A DNA stretch of 64,000 nucleotides from Prevotella sp. (GTDB taxonomy: Bacteria; Bacteroidota; Bacteroidia; Bacteroidales; Bacteroidaceae), in the NCBI GenBank assembly GCA_016290175.1, contig JAEETD010000006.1, positions 1 through 64,000 on the forward strand, given 5' to 3'. A model generated the notes under the pieces. It was not told the origin of the DNA. It did not search any database and saw only the letters and a program-made list of their open reading frames with translations. Made by a program: the position numbers and the translations under genes. This document shows positions 42,657 through 49,816 of this stretch, piece after piece. Positions within the stretch are counted from its first letter, which is position 1. Each line of letters starts with the position of its first letter.

Positions 42657-42941
42657 ATGACAACAAAGAATTTCAATGCAAAGAAGATGCTCATGAGCGC
42701 AGTTGCAGCAGTAGTTTTCTCATTCGTGTTCACCACCAGTGCTAACGCAGGTACCACACCTCAAGAGAATACGCAAAGGACCAATCTTGAAGTCCGAGTC
42801 AAAGCGAGTCCTAATGGGGATAGCCAAAAGAAGCAAGAACAGAATAAAGATCAGAAGCAAGAAAAGAAGCAGGAACAGAAGCAAGAAAATACAGATGTTG
42901 TATCCAAACTCATCCAGAAGTTTGGCATTCGTGTAAAATAA
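42657..42941 (+). CDS. small secreted Lys/Gln-rich protein
   Basis: 94 residues from the ATG at 42657. A signal peptide (MLMSAVAAVVFSFVFTTSANA) is followed by a mature part with 'QKKQEQNKDQKQEKKQEQ' repeats and a hydrophobic end (VVSKLIQKFGIRVK). Highly charged, probably disordered. Not recognised. Own promoter and terminator. Confidence 0.65.
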   Translation: MTTKNFNAKKMLMSAVAAVVFSFVFTTSANAGTTPQENTQRTNLEVRVKASPNGDSQKKQEQNKDQKQEKKQEQKQENTDVVSKLIQKFGIRVK

Positions 42942-42971
42942 CCTGCTACTGATCATAAGACAATAAACAAA

Positions 42972-43006
42972 GCGTCCTGGATTCGTTTCCAGGACGCATT
43001 TTCTTT
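42972..43006 (+). terminator. terminator of the Lys/Gln-rich gene
   Basis: GCGTCCTGG/CCAGGACGC perfect 9-bp stem followed by ATTTTCTTTT. Confidence 0.9.
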
Positions 43007-43055
43007 TCAAAGAGCACAAAGTTATTACGGTGCAACGAAGTTTTTCCCATAATTA

Positions 43056-43087
43056 TTTGGAAGTTTCAACTAAAGTTCGTATCTTTG
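43056..43087 (+). promoter_or_regulatory. promoter of a noncoding transcript
   Basis: TTTG (43056-43059), 20-nt spacer, TATCTTTG (43080-43087). The whole element is nearly identical to the promoter at 51661-51692. Confidence 0.75.
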
Positions 43088-43093
43088 CAAACG

Positions 43094-43243
43094 GTTAAAT
43101 GAATCAGGATACAGATTATAGTTTTTTTAAAATTTGATCATAAATTGTTTTAGGTTTAATAATGTCGAGAAGACATTGTATAGGTTTCTATTTCTTAGTA
43201 TTAGACTAAGTTAACTATCAGCTCGCAGCGGCGGGCCTTTTTT
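43094..43243 (+). ncRNA. candidate structured small RNA
   Basis: About 150 nt between a consensus promoter (43056-43087) and a terminator (GCTCGC/GCGGGC, 43221-43236, then T-run). No useful reading frame. Two inner hairpins: AATGTC/GACATT (about 43163-43179) and CTTAGT/ACTAAG (about 43195-43210). Not matched to a known family. Confidence 0.55.
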
Positions 43244-43292
43244 GTATATATACCGTGCCCAAACATCAAAAAATGTCCCCAAAATGTCCCGA

Positions 43293-43500
43293 AAACGTTT
43301 CAAATGTTTCTTTTGTATCACGTTTCTTTTGTATCACGGCGGGGATGAAATTTCCTATTAATATATGACATTACTTATTTTTATTTTTTAATATATTTAT
43401 AAAAATAAAATAATATAATATATATATAAAAATAAAGACAAATTTCCCGCACGAGGCAAAGATACAAAAGAAACGTGAAACATTTGAAACATTTGAAACG
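43293..43500. repeat. inverted TTTCAAATG arms around an AT-rich core
   Basis: Left arm 43293-43337 and right arm 43461-43500 share ACGTTTC-AAATG-TTTC and CGTTTCTTTTGTATC in opposite orientation; 43358-43434 between them is almost only A/T. A -7-like TATCTTTG faces left at 43457-43464. 43244-43809 has no gene. Confidence 0.75.
43461..43500 (-). repeat. left copy of a perfect 40-bp inverted repeat
   Basis: The reverse complement of these 40 bases is identical to 45953-45992. Together they bracket the two HU genes (43810-45879). Confidence 0.9.
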
Positions 43501-43729
43501 CTTGTACTACTTTATGTCGAGAAGCCCCTCAAAATTGTCTGGGATGGATATCTTAAAAAATGTTGAACGACTAGAAAAACCTGGAGTTCCGAACTGAAAA
43601 CACGTTGACGCGCCCTTACAAATATGTTCGCATCGAACTAGGAATGGAAAAAATACACATTGCGGAAAAAGTTTTGGAATATTATTCCGTAAAGAATGTT
43701 AACGTTTTCGGAACTTTTTCAGGATTCAC

Positions 43730-43760
43730 TTGTTTTCGTTTTTATATGTGCTTACCTTTG
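43730..43760 (+). promoter_or_regulatory. promoter of HU pair
   Basis: TTG (43730-43732), 20-nt spacer, TACCTTTG (43753-43760), 49 nt before the ATG at 43810. Confidence 0.7.
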
Positions 43761-43809
43761 CAGTGCTTTCTTTTCATTCAAGTATTAACAATTTAAATTT
43801 TTAAAGATT

Positions 43810-44190
43810 ATGGGTAATATCAAAGTTAGAGGCAAAATGCAGCGTGTGGCGGTCATCAACCAGAACCGCGTCCTCGCTCGTGCCGTACGTTACTCTACAG
43901 TGAAGCAGAATGAACTGGTGAGCTACGCCTCACAGTCATCCCACATCCCTGAGAGTCAGCTTCGCGCCTGCACACTGGCAATCCGCGAGGCTATCGCCTA
44001 TTTTGTGCTGAACGGTCACCATGTTGACCTCGGCAAGTTCGGTTATCTTGGCATCCGCTCTAAGCAGAAGGCTGCAAACGATGCAGAGCAGGTCAGGAGT
44101 GATCTCGTAAAGCGCGTTACCATTGGTTACACCCCCTCGGTGGAAATCAAGAACGCCATCGCTTCAATCAGAATAGATACAGAAATTTAA
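43810..44190 (+). CDS. HU-HIG-type DNA-binding protein
   Basis: 126 residues. HU-like fold: VLARAVRYSTVKQNELVSYASQSSHIPESQLRACTLAIREAIAYFVLNGHHVDLGKFGYLGI, then a basic tail. It pairs with the next gene 12 nt downstream; both lack the long DNA-gripping arm of canonical HU. Confidence 0.8.
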   Translation: MGNIKVRGKMQRVAVINQNRVLARAVRYSTVKQNELVSYASQSSHIPESQLRACTLAIREAIAYFVLNGHHVDLGKFGYLGIRSKQKAANDAEQVRSDLVKRVTIGYTPSVEIKNAIASIRIDTEI

Positions 44191-44202
44191 GGATTTACAG
44201 TT

Positions 44203-45879
44203 ATGAAAAAGGGTCAAATCAACATCAAGTACACTCCCCGTAATATTGCTTTCCTTAATAAGGAGGCTCTTGTGGGACTGGCCGACCGCTACTCTACCAT
44301 AGAGTACAGCGCCATCATCGCCTATGCTGCCAAGGCAGCTGCTGTGCCCGATTCAAGCATCGAGATGGCCATGGAGGCTATCTTCGACGCCATGAACTAC
44401 TTCGTGCTCAACGGCCACAGCGTCCAGATTCCGAACCTCGGAACGTTCTCCATCGGTGTCCGCGCCAAGAGCGCGCTGACAGAGCAGGCTTTCCAGAACG
44501 ACTTCTCTCAGAACCTCAGGAACGTGAAGATCAACTTCCTGCCCGATCCCGAGCTGAAGCAGATGCTTGCCTCCACCTCGATCATCACCAGTTCTGAAGT
44601 GCCTGAGGGCTACTCCAGCTCGGGCGTGATCAGCGTGACCAAGGGCTGTTTCCTCCGCAGCGGGCTTGAGGTGCCCATCAACGAGGGCCTCTGCTACGCC
44701 CTTGAGGAGATTACGGGCTTCGAGGTGAAGGGCTCGCGCCTCGTGGAGAAGTTCATCGGAGAGAACCCCGTTGTCATCACCTTCATCGACGATGCGGGTG
44801 AGGAGGTGGTCTACACACCGACTTCCAGCCGTGCCATCGTACAGTCGTACGACCGCATCAGCATCGACATGCGCTGGATCAGGAACCAGAACGCCTCGTT
44901 CAAGTATATCAAGAAGGTGGAGGTGAAGAACCTCAAGGCAGACGATGCCGTGATCTACTCCAAGACGCTCGGAACACCCGTAGCAGGCGTGCCTGCCATC
45001 GGTGCCCTGGTGGTAGACGAGGTAGCCGCCGCGCCTGGTGCCACACTGGCATTCACCGCCGGTAAGCTGGTGAAGGTACAGATATTCGGTGTCAACCTGG
45101 CTGTGGTGGAGAACTTCTACGCCGGGGGTACCCAGATGGAAGTGAAATCCGCCAGCGTGGGCTATGCGGAGTGCACGTTCACCCCTGCCGCATCGGGCAA
45201 CTACCCCATCCTGGGTAAGTATAACGAGGAGGCTGATGCCACCAACACCTACAACATCAGCTTCGGTCAGGCTGGCGGCTCCAGCATCAGCAGCGTGACG
45301 GCCAACGGCGATCCGCTCGTCAATGGCGGTTCTACCAACATCACCGCTGGCAGCAACTACAACCTGAGCATCCTCGGTTCGGGTCTCGGCGAGCTGACGG
45401 CTGCCAACTTCACCCTGCCTGGCGGTGCCACGCTGAGCATCAACTCTCAGTCGGACACCATGATCGGGGCTACCATCAGCAACACACAGGCCGGTACGTT
45501 CAAGGTGACGGTCGACGGTGTGGATATCTTCACCGCTACGCTGGTGGCTGTGGTGCCTGCCGTCTCGGTAACGGGCTACAAGCTCACCCAGAACGGTGCC
45601 ACCCAGTCGATGAGCACGGCCGTATCGGCAAACGATGGCGGTGCGTTCAGCATCTACCTCGTTGGTAACGGCCTCGATGATCTCACCGACGACAGCTTCA
45701 GCGGCACCAACATATCGATCTCAGAGTATGACGCGGCCACCCACAACCTTGTGGGAAGCCTGAGCGGCGGCTCTTCTTCTCAGCTGGTCATCACGGCCAA
45801 TGCTACGACGATCGGAACGATCACCATCAGCCCCTATTCCAGCGGCGGCGACGGTGGCGACGGTCTGACAAACGACTAA
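44203..45879 (+). CDS. HU-domain / DUF4469 Ig-like protein
   Basis: 558 residues. Residues 1-125: HU-like domain (YSTIEYSAIIAYAAKAAAVPDSS...NGHSVQIPNLGTFSI). Residues 130-245: a DUF4469-like region. Residues 245-545: several Ig-like beta modules (SISSVTANGDPLVNGGSTNITAGSNYNLSILGSGL; VTGYKLTQNGATQSMSTAVS). C-terminus GGDGGDGLTND as in the HU-HIG protein ending at 34617. No signal peptide. A cytosolic DNA-binding protein with surface-protein-like modules; role unknown. Confidence 0.8.
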   Translation: MKKGQINIKYTPRNIAFLNKEALVGLADRYSTIEYSAIIAYAAKAAAVPDSSIEMAMEAIFDAMNYFVLNGHSVQIPNLGTFSIGVRAKSALTEQAFQNDFSQNLRNVKINFLPDPELKQMLASTSIITSSEVPEGYSSSGVISVTKGCFLRSGLEVPINEGLCYALEEITGFEVKGSRLVEKFIGENPVVITFIDDAGEEVVYTPTSSRAIVQSYDRISIDMRWIRNQNASFKYIKKVEVKNLKADDAVIYSKTLGTPVAGVPAIGALVVDEVAAAPGATLAFTAGKLVKVQIFGVNLAVVENFYAGGTQMEVKSASVGYAECTFTPAASGNYPILGKYNEEADATNTYNISFGQAGGSSISSVTANGDPLVNGGSTNITAGSNYNLSILGSGLGELTAANFTLPGGATLSINSQSDTMIGATISNTQAGTFKVTVDGVDIFTATLVAVVPAVSVTGYKLTQNGATQSMSTAVSANDGGAFSIYLVGNGLDDLTDDSFSGTNISISEYDAATHNLVGSLSGGSSSQLVITANATTIGTITISPYSSGGDGGDGLTND

Positions 45880-45916
45880 CTTCTTTCTTTTTTACGGTTT
45901 TGATTTGAATTGCGTT

Positions 45917-45941
45917 TCCCCTGCTCCGGCAGGGGATTTTT
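45917..45941 (+). terminator. terminator of HU pair
   Basis: CCCCTG/CAGGGG stem followed by ATTTTT. Confidence 0.85.
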
Positions 45942-45952
45942 ATGCCCAAAAA

Positions 45953-45992
45953 CGTTTCAAATGTTTCAAATGTTTCACGTTTCTTTTGTATC
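45953..45992 (+). repeat. right copy of the 40-bp inverted repeat
   Basis: Identical to the reverse complement of 43461-43500; begins 11 nt after the terminator of the HU pair. Confidence 0.9.
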
Positions 45993-46048
45993 ACGAGCAC
46001 TTTTTCCTGTGATGTCTCTCGTAAAGTATGACATCACAGGAAGAACCG

Positions 46049-46252
46049 TGTCACGATGGGGTCAGGATAGTTTGTGACTGTATCAAAGTGTCCAGACCCC
46101 GGTGTGACATGAGGCGATTATTTCAAAAACCAGTCGAAAAAACGGAAGCCGAATGACTTCCGTTTTTCCATTTTCTTCTTTGAGCGCGGGGTATGTCACA
46201 AAGTGTCCAGACCCCGGTGTGACACAAAGTGTCCAGACCCCGGTGTGACACG
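46049..46252. repeat. cluster of GACCCCGGTGTGAC palindromic repeats
   Basis: Three direct copies of a unit containing AAGTGTCCAGACCCCGGTG (about 46086, 46200, 46228) with TGTCACA/TGTGACA arms, and a related GGGGTCAGGATA element at 46049-46081. Relatives lie at 48308-48338. No gene in 45880-46296. Confidence 0.75.
46109..46181 (+). repeat. direct repeat flanking a lipoprotein-peptide unit (left copy)
   Basis: 73 bp nearly identical (one substitution, one length change) to 48191-48262. Contains a GGAAG/CTTCC hairpin with T-tract (46138-46167) that can serve as terminator. Confidence 0.85.
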
Positions 46253-46296
46253 GCGGTGTTTTTGGGATTATTAACATTCCGACAGGCGGCTGGCTG

Positions 46297-47886
46297 TTAC
46301 CGCGCCATGAGACGCACCATCCACGTTTCATCACTAGCTCTATTATCCGTTGTATGGGCACGGGGGTCTGTAACAGTGACATCACCGTCAGCAATGATGT
46401 ATATGGTCGCTTGATCGCCGAGGTCCTTATTGGTCCAGTAAGGTCCTTCTATCCACAAGAAACCGGTATCAAATTGGGCAATTGTCCTGCCATAGCCATT
46501 CACACACGCTTTGCTCCATTTTTTACTTTTCCAGCTTAGGGCACTGAACTGTTCCGGGCTTGGCAGAACTCCCAATTCATAAGTTTTACCCTTTGCTTCT
46601 AAATATGTGTAACGTGGTGTGAAATAACCTAACTTTTCCGGGACAGACACACCGAAATCACAGGTATACCAGGTGCCAACATCATCTTTAATCGTTATTC
46701 CGTCATCTGCGAAGTTTCGAAGCTTGACCGTCTCGTATTCTCCCATTTTCTGCCATTTGCCGATGGGGAGCTTTTCGTCGTCTTTGTAAGTGTTAATATT
46801 GTTGGTGGCTGGCAGTCTGATGGCGTCGTGGCTGGCAAGCGTCTTGCCCACCACATAATAGTCGTAACGCTCGTCACGTATGACGGTGGGACCACTACCG
46901 GAGGGGTGGTCGTATTCATCGCCGGAGTTGTTGTTGCCCCCGTTGGTGTAGCTGGTCTTGGTCATGGCGAAACAATAATTGCCGGGACAACGGTAACTGT
47001 CGCTCAGTTTCCCGTAGAAGAGATTGCCCTTCACGTTGCCGTCATTATAGACATATCTCGGCAAAGTAAAATCATTCGCCAATAGCCTCTCATTCTCGGT
47101 GGTCTCGATCTCGGTGATGGTGCCCTCGCTGCTAATGGAAACCACGCGAACGGGGTTGACCGCGTCCAAAACCAACTGGCATTTAATATATTGATCGTCC
47201 TCGCCATCCGGCAAGAAGATCTGCACAAAGCCGTCGGCAATCATCATGTTGAAAGCGCCGGACACGGTATTGTCAACCACTTCGTAAGGGAGCGTGCCCG
47301 TCATGTAGTAGGCGCGGGGTGTCTCGCTGAACGCGAAAGTATGATATCTGCCTTCTTCGTCAGGCTCCCCGCCGGCCGATACGGTGACATCATTTCCGTA
47401 GGGCAGGTACACCGCCGTCATCGTGCCCGTGGGGTAACGAGACAACTCAGATGATAGCGCTCCGGGCGATGCTGTAGGACCCTCATACTCCACGGAAGTC
47501 CATGTCGTACCGTCGTAGGTCATCTTCAGGTGTACCGGGACTCTGACTCCGTAGTAATCAGAATTTTCGTCTTTTCTGGTTTCGTGGAAGAACACGAAGA
47601 TGGCATCGCCGGCCTCCCAGTCCTGCTTCACGGCGCGGGTCGTGGCGGGAAGGGCTTCTCCGGCAGGCACGTCGTCGTCCCACGACTGCCACCGCCATCC
47701 GCCGCTCTCGCCGCCGCGCGTCGTGGCCACGTCGTTGGGGTGCGTGGCGGTCAGGTTGAAGGTGATGGGCTGCGCCGGCTCCGTCTGCGTGGGCTCCGTC
47801 GGAGTCAGGGGTATGTCGTTGTCGTCGCTGTTGCAGGCAGCCAGCGCAAGGATGGCGCACAGCAGTAATATTGCTCTTGTCTTCAT
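46297..47886 (-). CDS. fimbrillin-like surface lipoprotein
   Basis: 529 residues from the ATG at 47886; AGGAGG (47894-47899) lies 7 nt upstream. Lipobox with Cys18 (ILALAAC) followed by NSDDNDIPLTPTEPT. The body (TFNLTATHPNDVATTRGG...WEAGDAIFVFF...MTAVYLPYGNDVTVS) has the opening of Bacteroidales Mfa/fimbrillin-like lipoproteins; the C-terminal part resembles FISUMP-type domains (LPSPEQFSALSWKSKKWSKACVNGYGR). Probably an outer-membrane surface component. Its N-terminus resembles that of the lipoprotein at 49817-51253. Confidence 0.7.
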   Translation of the reverse strand: MKTRAILLLCAILALAACNSDDNDIPLTPTEPTQTEPAQPITFNLTATHPNDVATTRGGESGGWRWQSWDDDVPAGEALPATTRAVKQDWEAGDAIFVFFHETRKDENSDYYGVRVPVHLKMTYDGTTWTSVEYEGPTASPGALSSELSRYPTGTMTAVYLPYGNDVTVSAGGEPDEEGRYHTFAFSETPRAYYMTGTLPYEVVDNTVSGAFNMMIADGFVQIFLPDGEDDQYIKCQLVLDAVNPVRVVSISSEGTITEIETTENERLLANDFTLPRYVYNDGNVKGNLFYGKLSDSYRCPGNYCFAMTKTSYTNGGNNNSGDEYDHPSGSGPTVIRDERYDYYVVGKTLASHDAIRLPATNNINTYKDDEKLPIGKWQKMGEYETVKLRNFADDGITIKDDVGTWYTCDFGVSVPEKLGYFTPRYTYLEAKGKTYELGVLPSPEQFSALSWKSKKWSKACVNGYGRTIAQFDTGFLWIEGPYWTNKDLGDQATIYIIADGDVTVTDPRAHTTDNRASDETWMVRLMAR

Positions 47887-47905
47887 CTTTTTGTCCTCCT
47901 TTCTT

Positions 47906-48067
47906 TTACCATTCTTTTTCCTCGTTAAAGGGGTTATAGGTCGGGGCCACAGTGGTTTGTCCGCTGCCTGCCAGCAGCTGCGGATGCTCACCCAGCTGAT
48001 ACACCCGCATCGCGGGCCTCGCGTAAGCTCGCTTCGTTAGAGCGCTTTTTGTTGGTTTTGTATTCAT
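47906..48067 (-). CDS. LAGS-family small peptide B (putative precursor)
   Basis: 53 residues from the ATG at 48067; an in-frame ATG at 48130 would add 21. Leader YARPAMRVYQL then PQLLAGS; tail GQTTVAPTYNPFNEEKEW. It lies 19 nt upstream of the fimbrillin-like lipoprotein gene in the same transcript. The Pro-x-Met-x-Val-x-x-Leu spacing and LAGS position agree exactly with peptides A and C. Confidence 0.75.
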   Translation of the reverse strand: MNTKPTKSALTKRAYARPAMRVYQLGEHPQLLAGSGQTTVAPTYNPFNEEKEW

Positions 48068-48156
48068 AACGGTTGGATGATTGAAAAAGCTGATCTCGTG
48101 GTTGGGAATGTTGATTGTAATTGCTGTCATAATCCTAACACTTTCGTTTTACGCCG

Positions 48157-48188
48157 CAAAGATAGGGAAAAAATCAATAACTTCCAAA
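48157..48188 (-). promoter_or_regulatory. promoter of peptide B and its lipoprotein
   Basis: Minus strand TTTG (48185-48188), 20-nt spacer, TATCTTTG (48157-48164). The first bases, TTTGGAAGTT, match the promoters at 43056 and 51661. Confidence 0.8.
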
Positions 48189-48190
48189 TG

Positions 48191-48262
48191 ATGAGGCGAT
48201 TATTTCAAAAACCAGACGAAAAAACGGAAGCCGAATGACTTCCGTTTTCCATTTTCTTCTTT
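48191..48262 (+). repeat. direct repeat flanking a lipoprotein-peptide unit (right copy)
   Basis: 72 bp copy of 46109-46181, with its own hairpin (48221-48248). Lies directly upstream of the peptide B promoter. Confidence 0.85.
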
Positions 48263-48307
48263 ATAAAAGTTCAAAGACCTGTCACCATTTATCAATCTAC
48301 CGGGGTA

Positions 48308-48338
48308 TGTCACATTGTATCCTGACCCCAGTGTGACA
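48308..48338. repeat. REP-like palindrome, GGGGTCAGG class
   Basis: TGTCACA-type arms (TGTCACATTG / CAGTGTGACA) around a TCCTGACCCC core, related to 46049-46081. Confidence 0.7.
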
Positions 48339-48405
48339 CTTCTTTAAAAAGTACACAAAAGGAACCGCATTCTATGCTAAATTCCTAACATTGATTGATA
48401 TTTAA

Positions 48406-49470
48406 CTATATATTTAACACTTGAGGAGCTAGGCTTAGCTCGTTGCTTGTTCGATACACGTTATCTGGGTTATATTTCACTCTGTCTCGGACCATTGCTA
48501 CGAGGATGTGCAGCATCTTATTTTTGATGTTATTATGCACTAGCAGAGGATGCTTGCCACGCTCTATGAGTCGCTGATAATAACTATGTACGTTTATGTC
48601 AAACTTAATTGCAGCCAAGGCTGCTTGTGAGAGCAAAGATTTGATCATCCTGTTGGCAAAAGGACTGACCTGAGGCCTGCTGTTAACGCTGGTGCCCGAT
48701 TGTCGTCCGAACGGAGCTATACCATAATAGCAGGCAATCTTCCTTGAGTCCAAGTCAAATTTCTGAAAGTTATCCGTATAGACCATCAGACATGTTGCGT
48801 TCTGCACGCCAATACCAGGCATGGAGGTGATGATGTCGAAGACCTCCCTGAGCTCGTCATCAGAGGCGATAATCTCCTTAATCTTTTGGTCACATTTGAC
48901 GATGGCCTTGTTTACCTCTGTAATAAGGTGTTTGCTGGTAAAGGACATGAAAGCCCTGGCATCCGACTTCTCTTGTGTGAGCCGTTTCTCATCTCTCCTG
49001 ACCGTCAGTGCAACCTTTTGCCTGACAAGGCTGTGACGATAAAGGAACACCTCTCTCAGGCACGTCAGCGAGGCACTCTGAGGCTTGTGCAGTATCATCT
49101 TGTCGTAATTACGCATGGCGTACTCTGCAATGGCGCGTGAGTCTGCCTTGTCGTTCTTCACACGCTGGATACCTGCTGAGTGCTTAATCTTGTAAGCACA
49201 CTCCAGCCACATATCATAGCCCGAGGCATAAAGATAGTTGCTCAGGCCTATACTATAACCACCTGTGTTCTCCCCGCAGAAGAGCCAGGCGTCTGCCGCA
49301 CAGCCATCTGCATGAGCCTTTACCCATTTCGCCAGACAACGGTAGCCTGATGTCTTGTTGTCAAACACTTCGTGCACACTTGGAGCACATTCCTTCAATC
49401 CCTCTGCCTTAATGAGGGTCGCATCAAACTTTTCTTTCGAGAAATCGATGCCGATAAAGATTTTTTTCAT
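48406..49470 (-). CDS. IS110-family DEDD transposase
   Basis: 354 residues. RuvC-like N-terminal domain with FIGIDFSKEKFDATL (Asp), CGENTGGY (Glu) and RVKNDKADSRAIAEYA (two Asp). C-terminal Tnp-20 domain with SMPGIGVQNATCLMVYT and the GRQSGTSVNSRP serine motif. Full length, no frameshift, so probably active. The enzyme recombines DNA guided by an RNA from the element's own noncoding end. Confidence 0.93.
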   Translation of the reverse strand: MKKIFIGIDFSKEKFDATLIKAEGLKECAPSVHEVFDNKTSGYRCLAKWVKAHADGCAADAWLFCGENTGGYSIGLSNYLYASGYDMWLECAYKIKHSAGIQRVKNDKADSRAIAEYAMRNYDKMILHKPQSASLTCLREVFLYRHSLVRQKVALTVRRDEKRLTQEKSDARAFMSFTSKHLITEVNKAIVKCDQKIKEIIASDDELREVFDIITSMPGIGVQNATCLMVYTDNFQKFDLDSRKIACYYGIAPFGRQSGTSVNSRPQVSPFANRMIKSLLSQAALAAIKFDINVHSYYQRLIERGKHPLLVHNNIKNKMLHILVAMVRDRVKYNPDNVYRTSNELSLAPQVLNI

Positions 49471-49740
49471 ACCTTTGCAGCAGTTTTATAAATGAAGGAA
49501 TTGGCCAATAGTTGTCTAGTCTTGGACTCTAAATAGGCTATCATGCCGCTGGCATTCTATCTGGACTTTGCAACTAAGCAGGAAGGACTAAGACGGTTCA
49601 TAGACTCTAAAGGACTGTAGTCCCTGGATATAGATTCCCTTTCCTGCCGGCCTCTTCCTCCTTCTGACAACAAAGGTAAGGATTTGGCCGTGATAAAGCA
49701 AATTCTTCACTGATATATTCTATCAGAGCGCAAAATTAGA
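49471..49740 (-). ncRNA. predicted bridge RNA of the IS110 element
   Basis: 270 nt without a gene between the element end and the transposase start, the place of the bridge RNA in IS110-group elements. A -7-like TAATTTTG opens it (49731-49738). Plus-strand matches: GTCCCT (49620-49625) and GACGGTTC (49592-49599) match the two halves of the insertion site; GCATTCTAT (49552-49560) equals the element's other end at 48367-48375; GGACTCTA (49524-49531) is the reverse complement of the near end at 49737-49744. Confidence 0.75.
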
Positions 49741-49816
49741 GTCCCTACTGTGTTACGATTCTAAGTTCGAATGCCATGTTTTTGTGTTCGGAGAAATGAA
49801 TCCGCGATTACAGAAA

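Larger units (their letters stand above)
48367..49741 (-). mobile_element. IS110-family insertion sequence inserted in a REP-like palindrome
   Basis: About 1.37 kb, boundaries accurate to 1-2 nt. The flanks rejoin as GTACACAAAAGGAACCG + TCCCTACTGTGTTAC, a palindrome of the GGGACGGTTCC class seen at 5-36 and 42006-42034. No terminal inverted repeats or clear target duplication, as usual for IS110. Contains one DEDD transposase gene and a 270-nt noncoding end upstream of it. Confidence 0.85.

Noticed and set aside
43605-43796. Reading frame of 63 codons before the HU pair
   Set aside because: Contains the HU promoter and has no domain; most likely noncoding.
46297-47991. Start of the fimbrillin-like lipoprotein at 47991
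   Set aside because: The extra 35 residues would overlap the peptide B gene and place the lipobox far inside; the ATG at 47886 has an AGGAGG site and a proper signal peptide.
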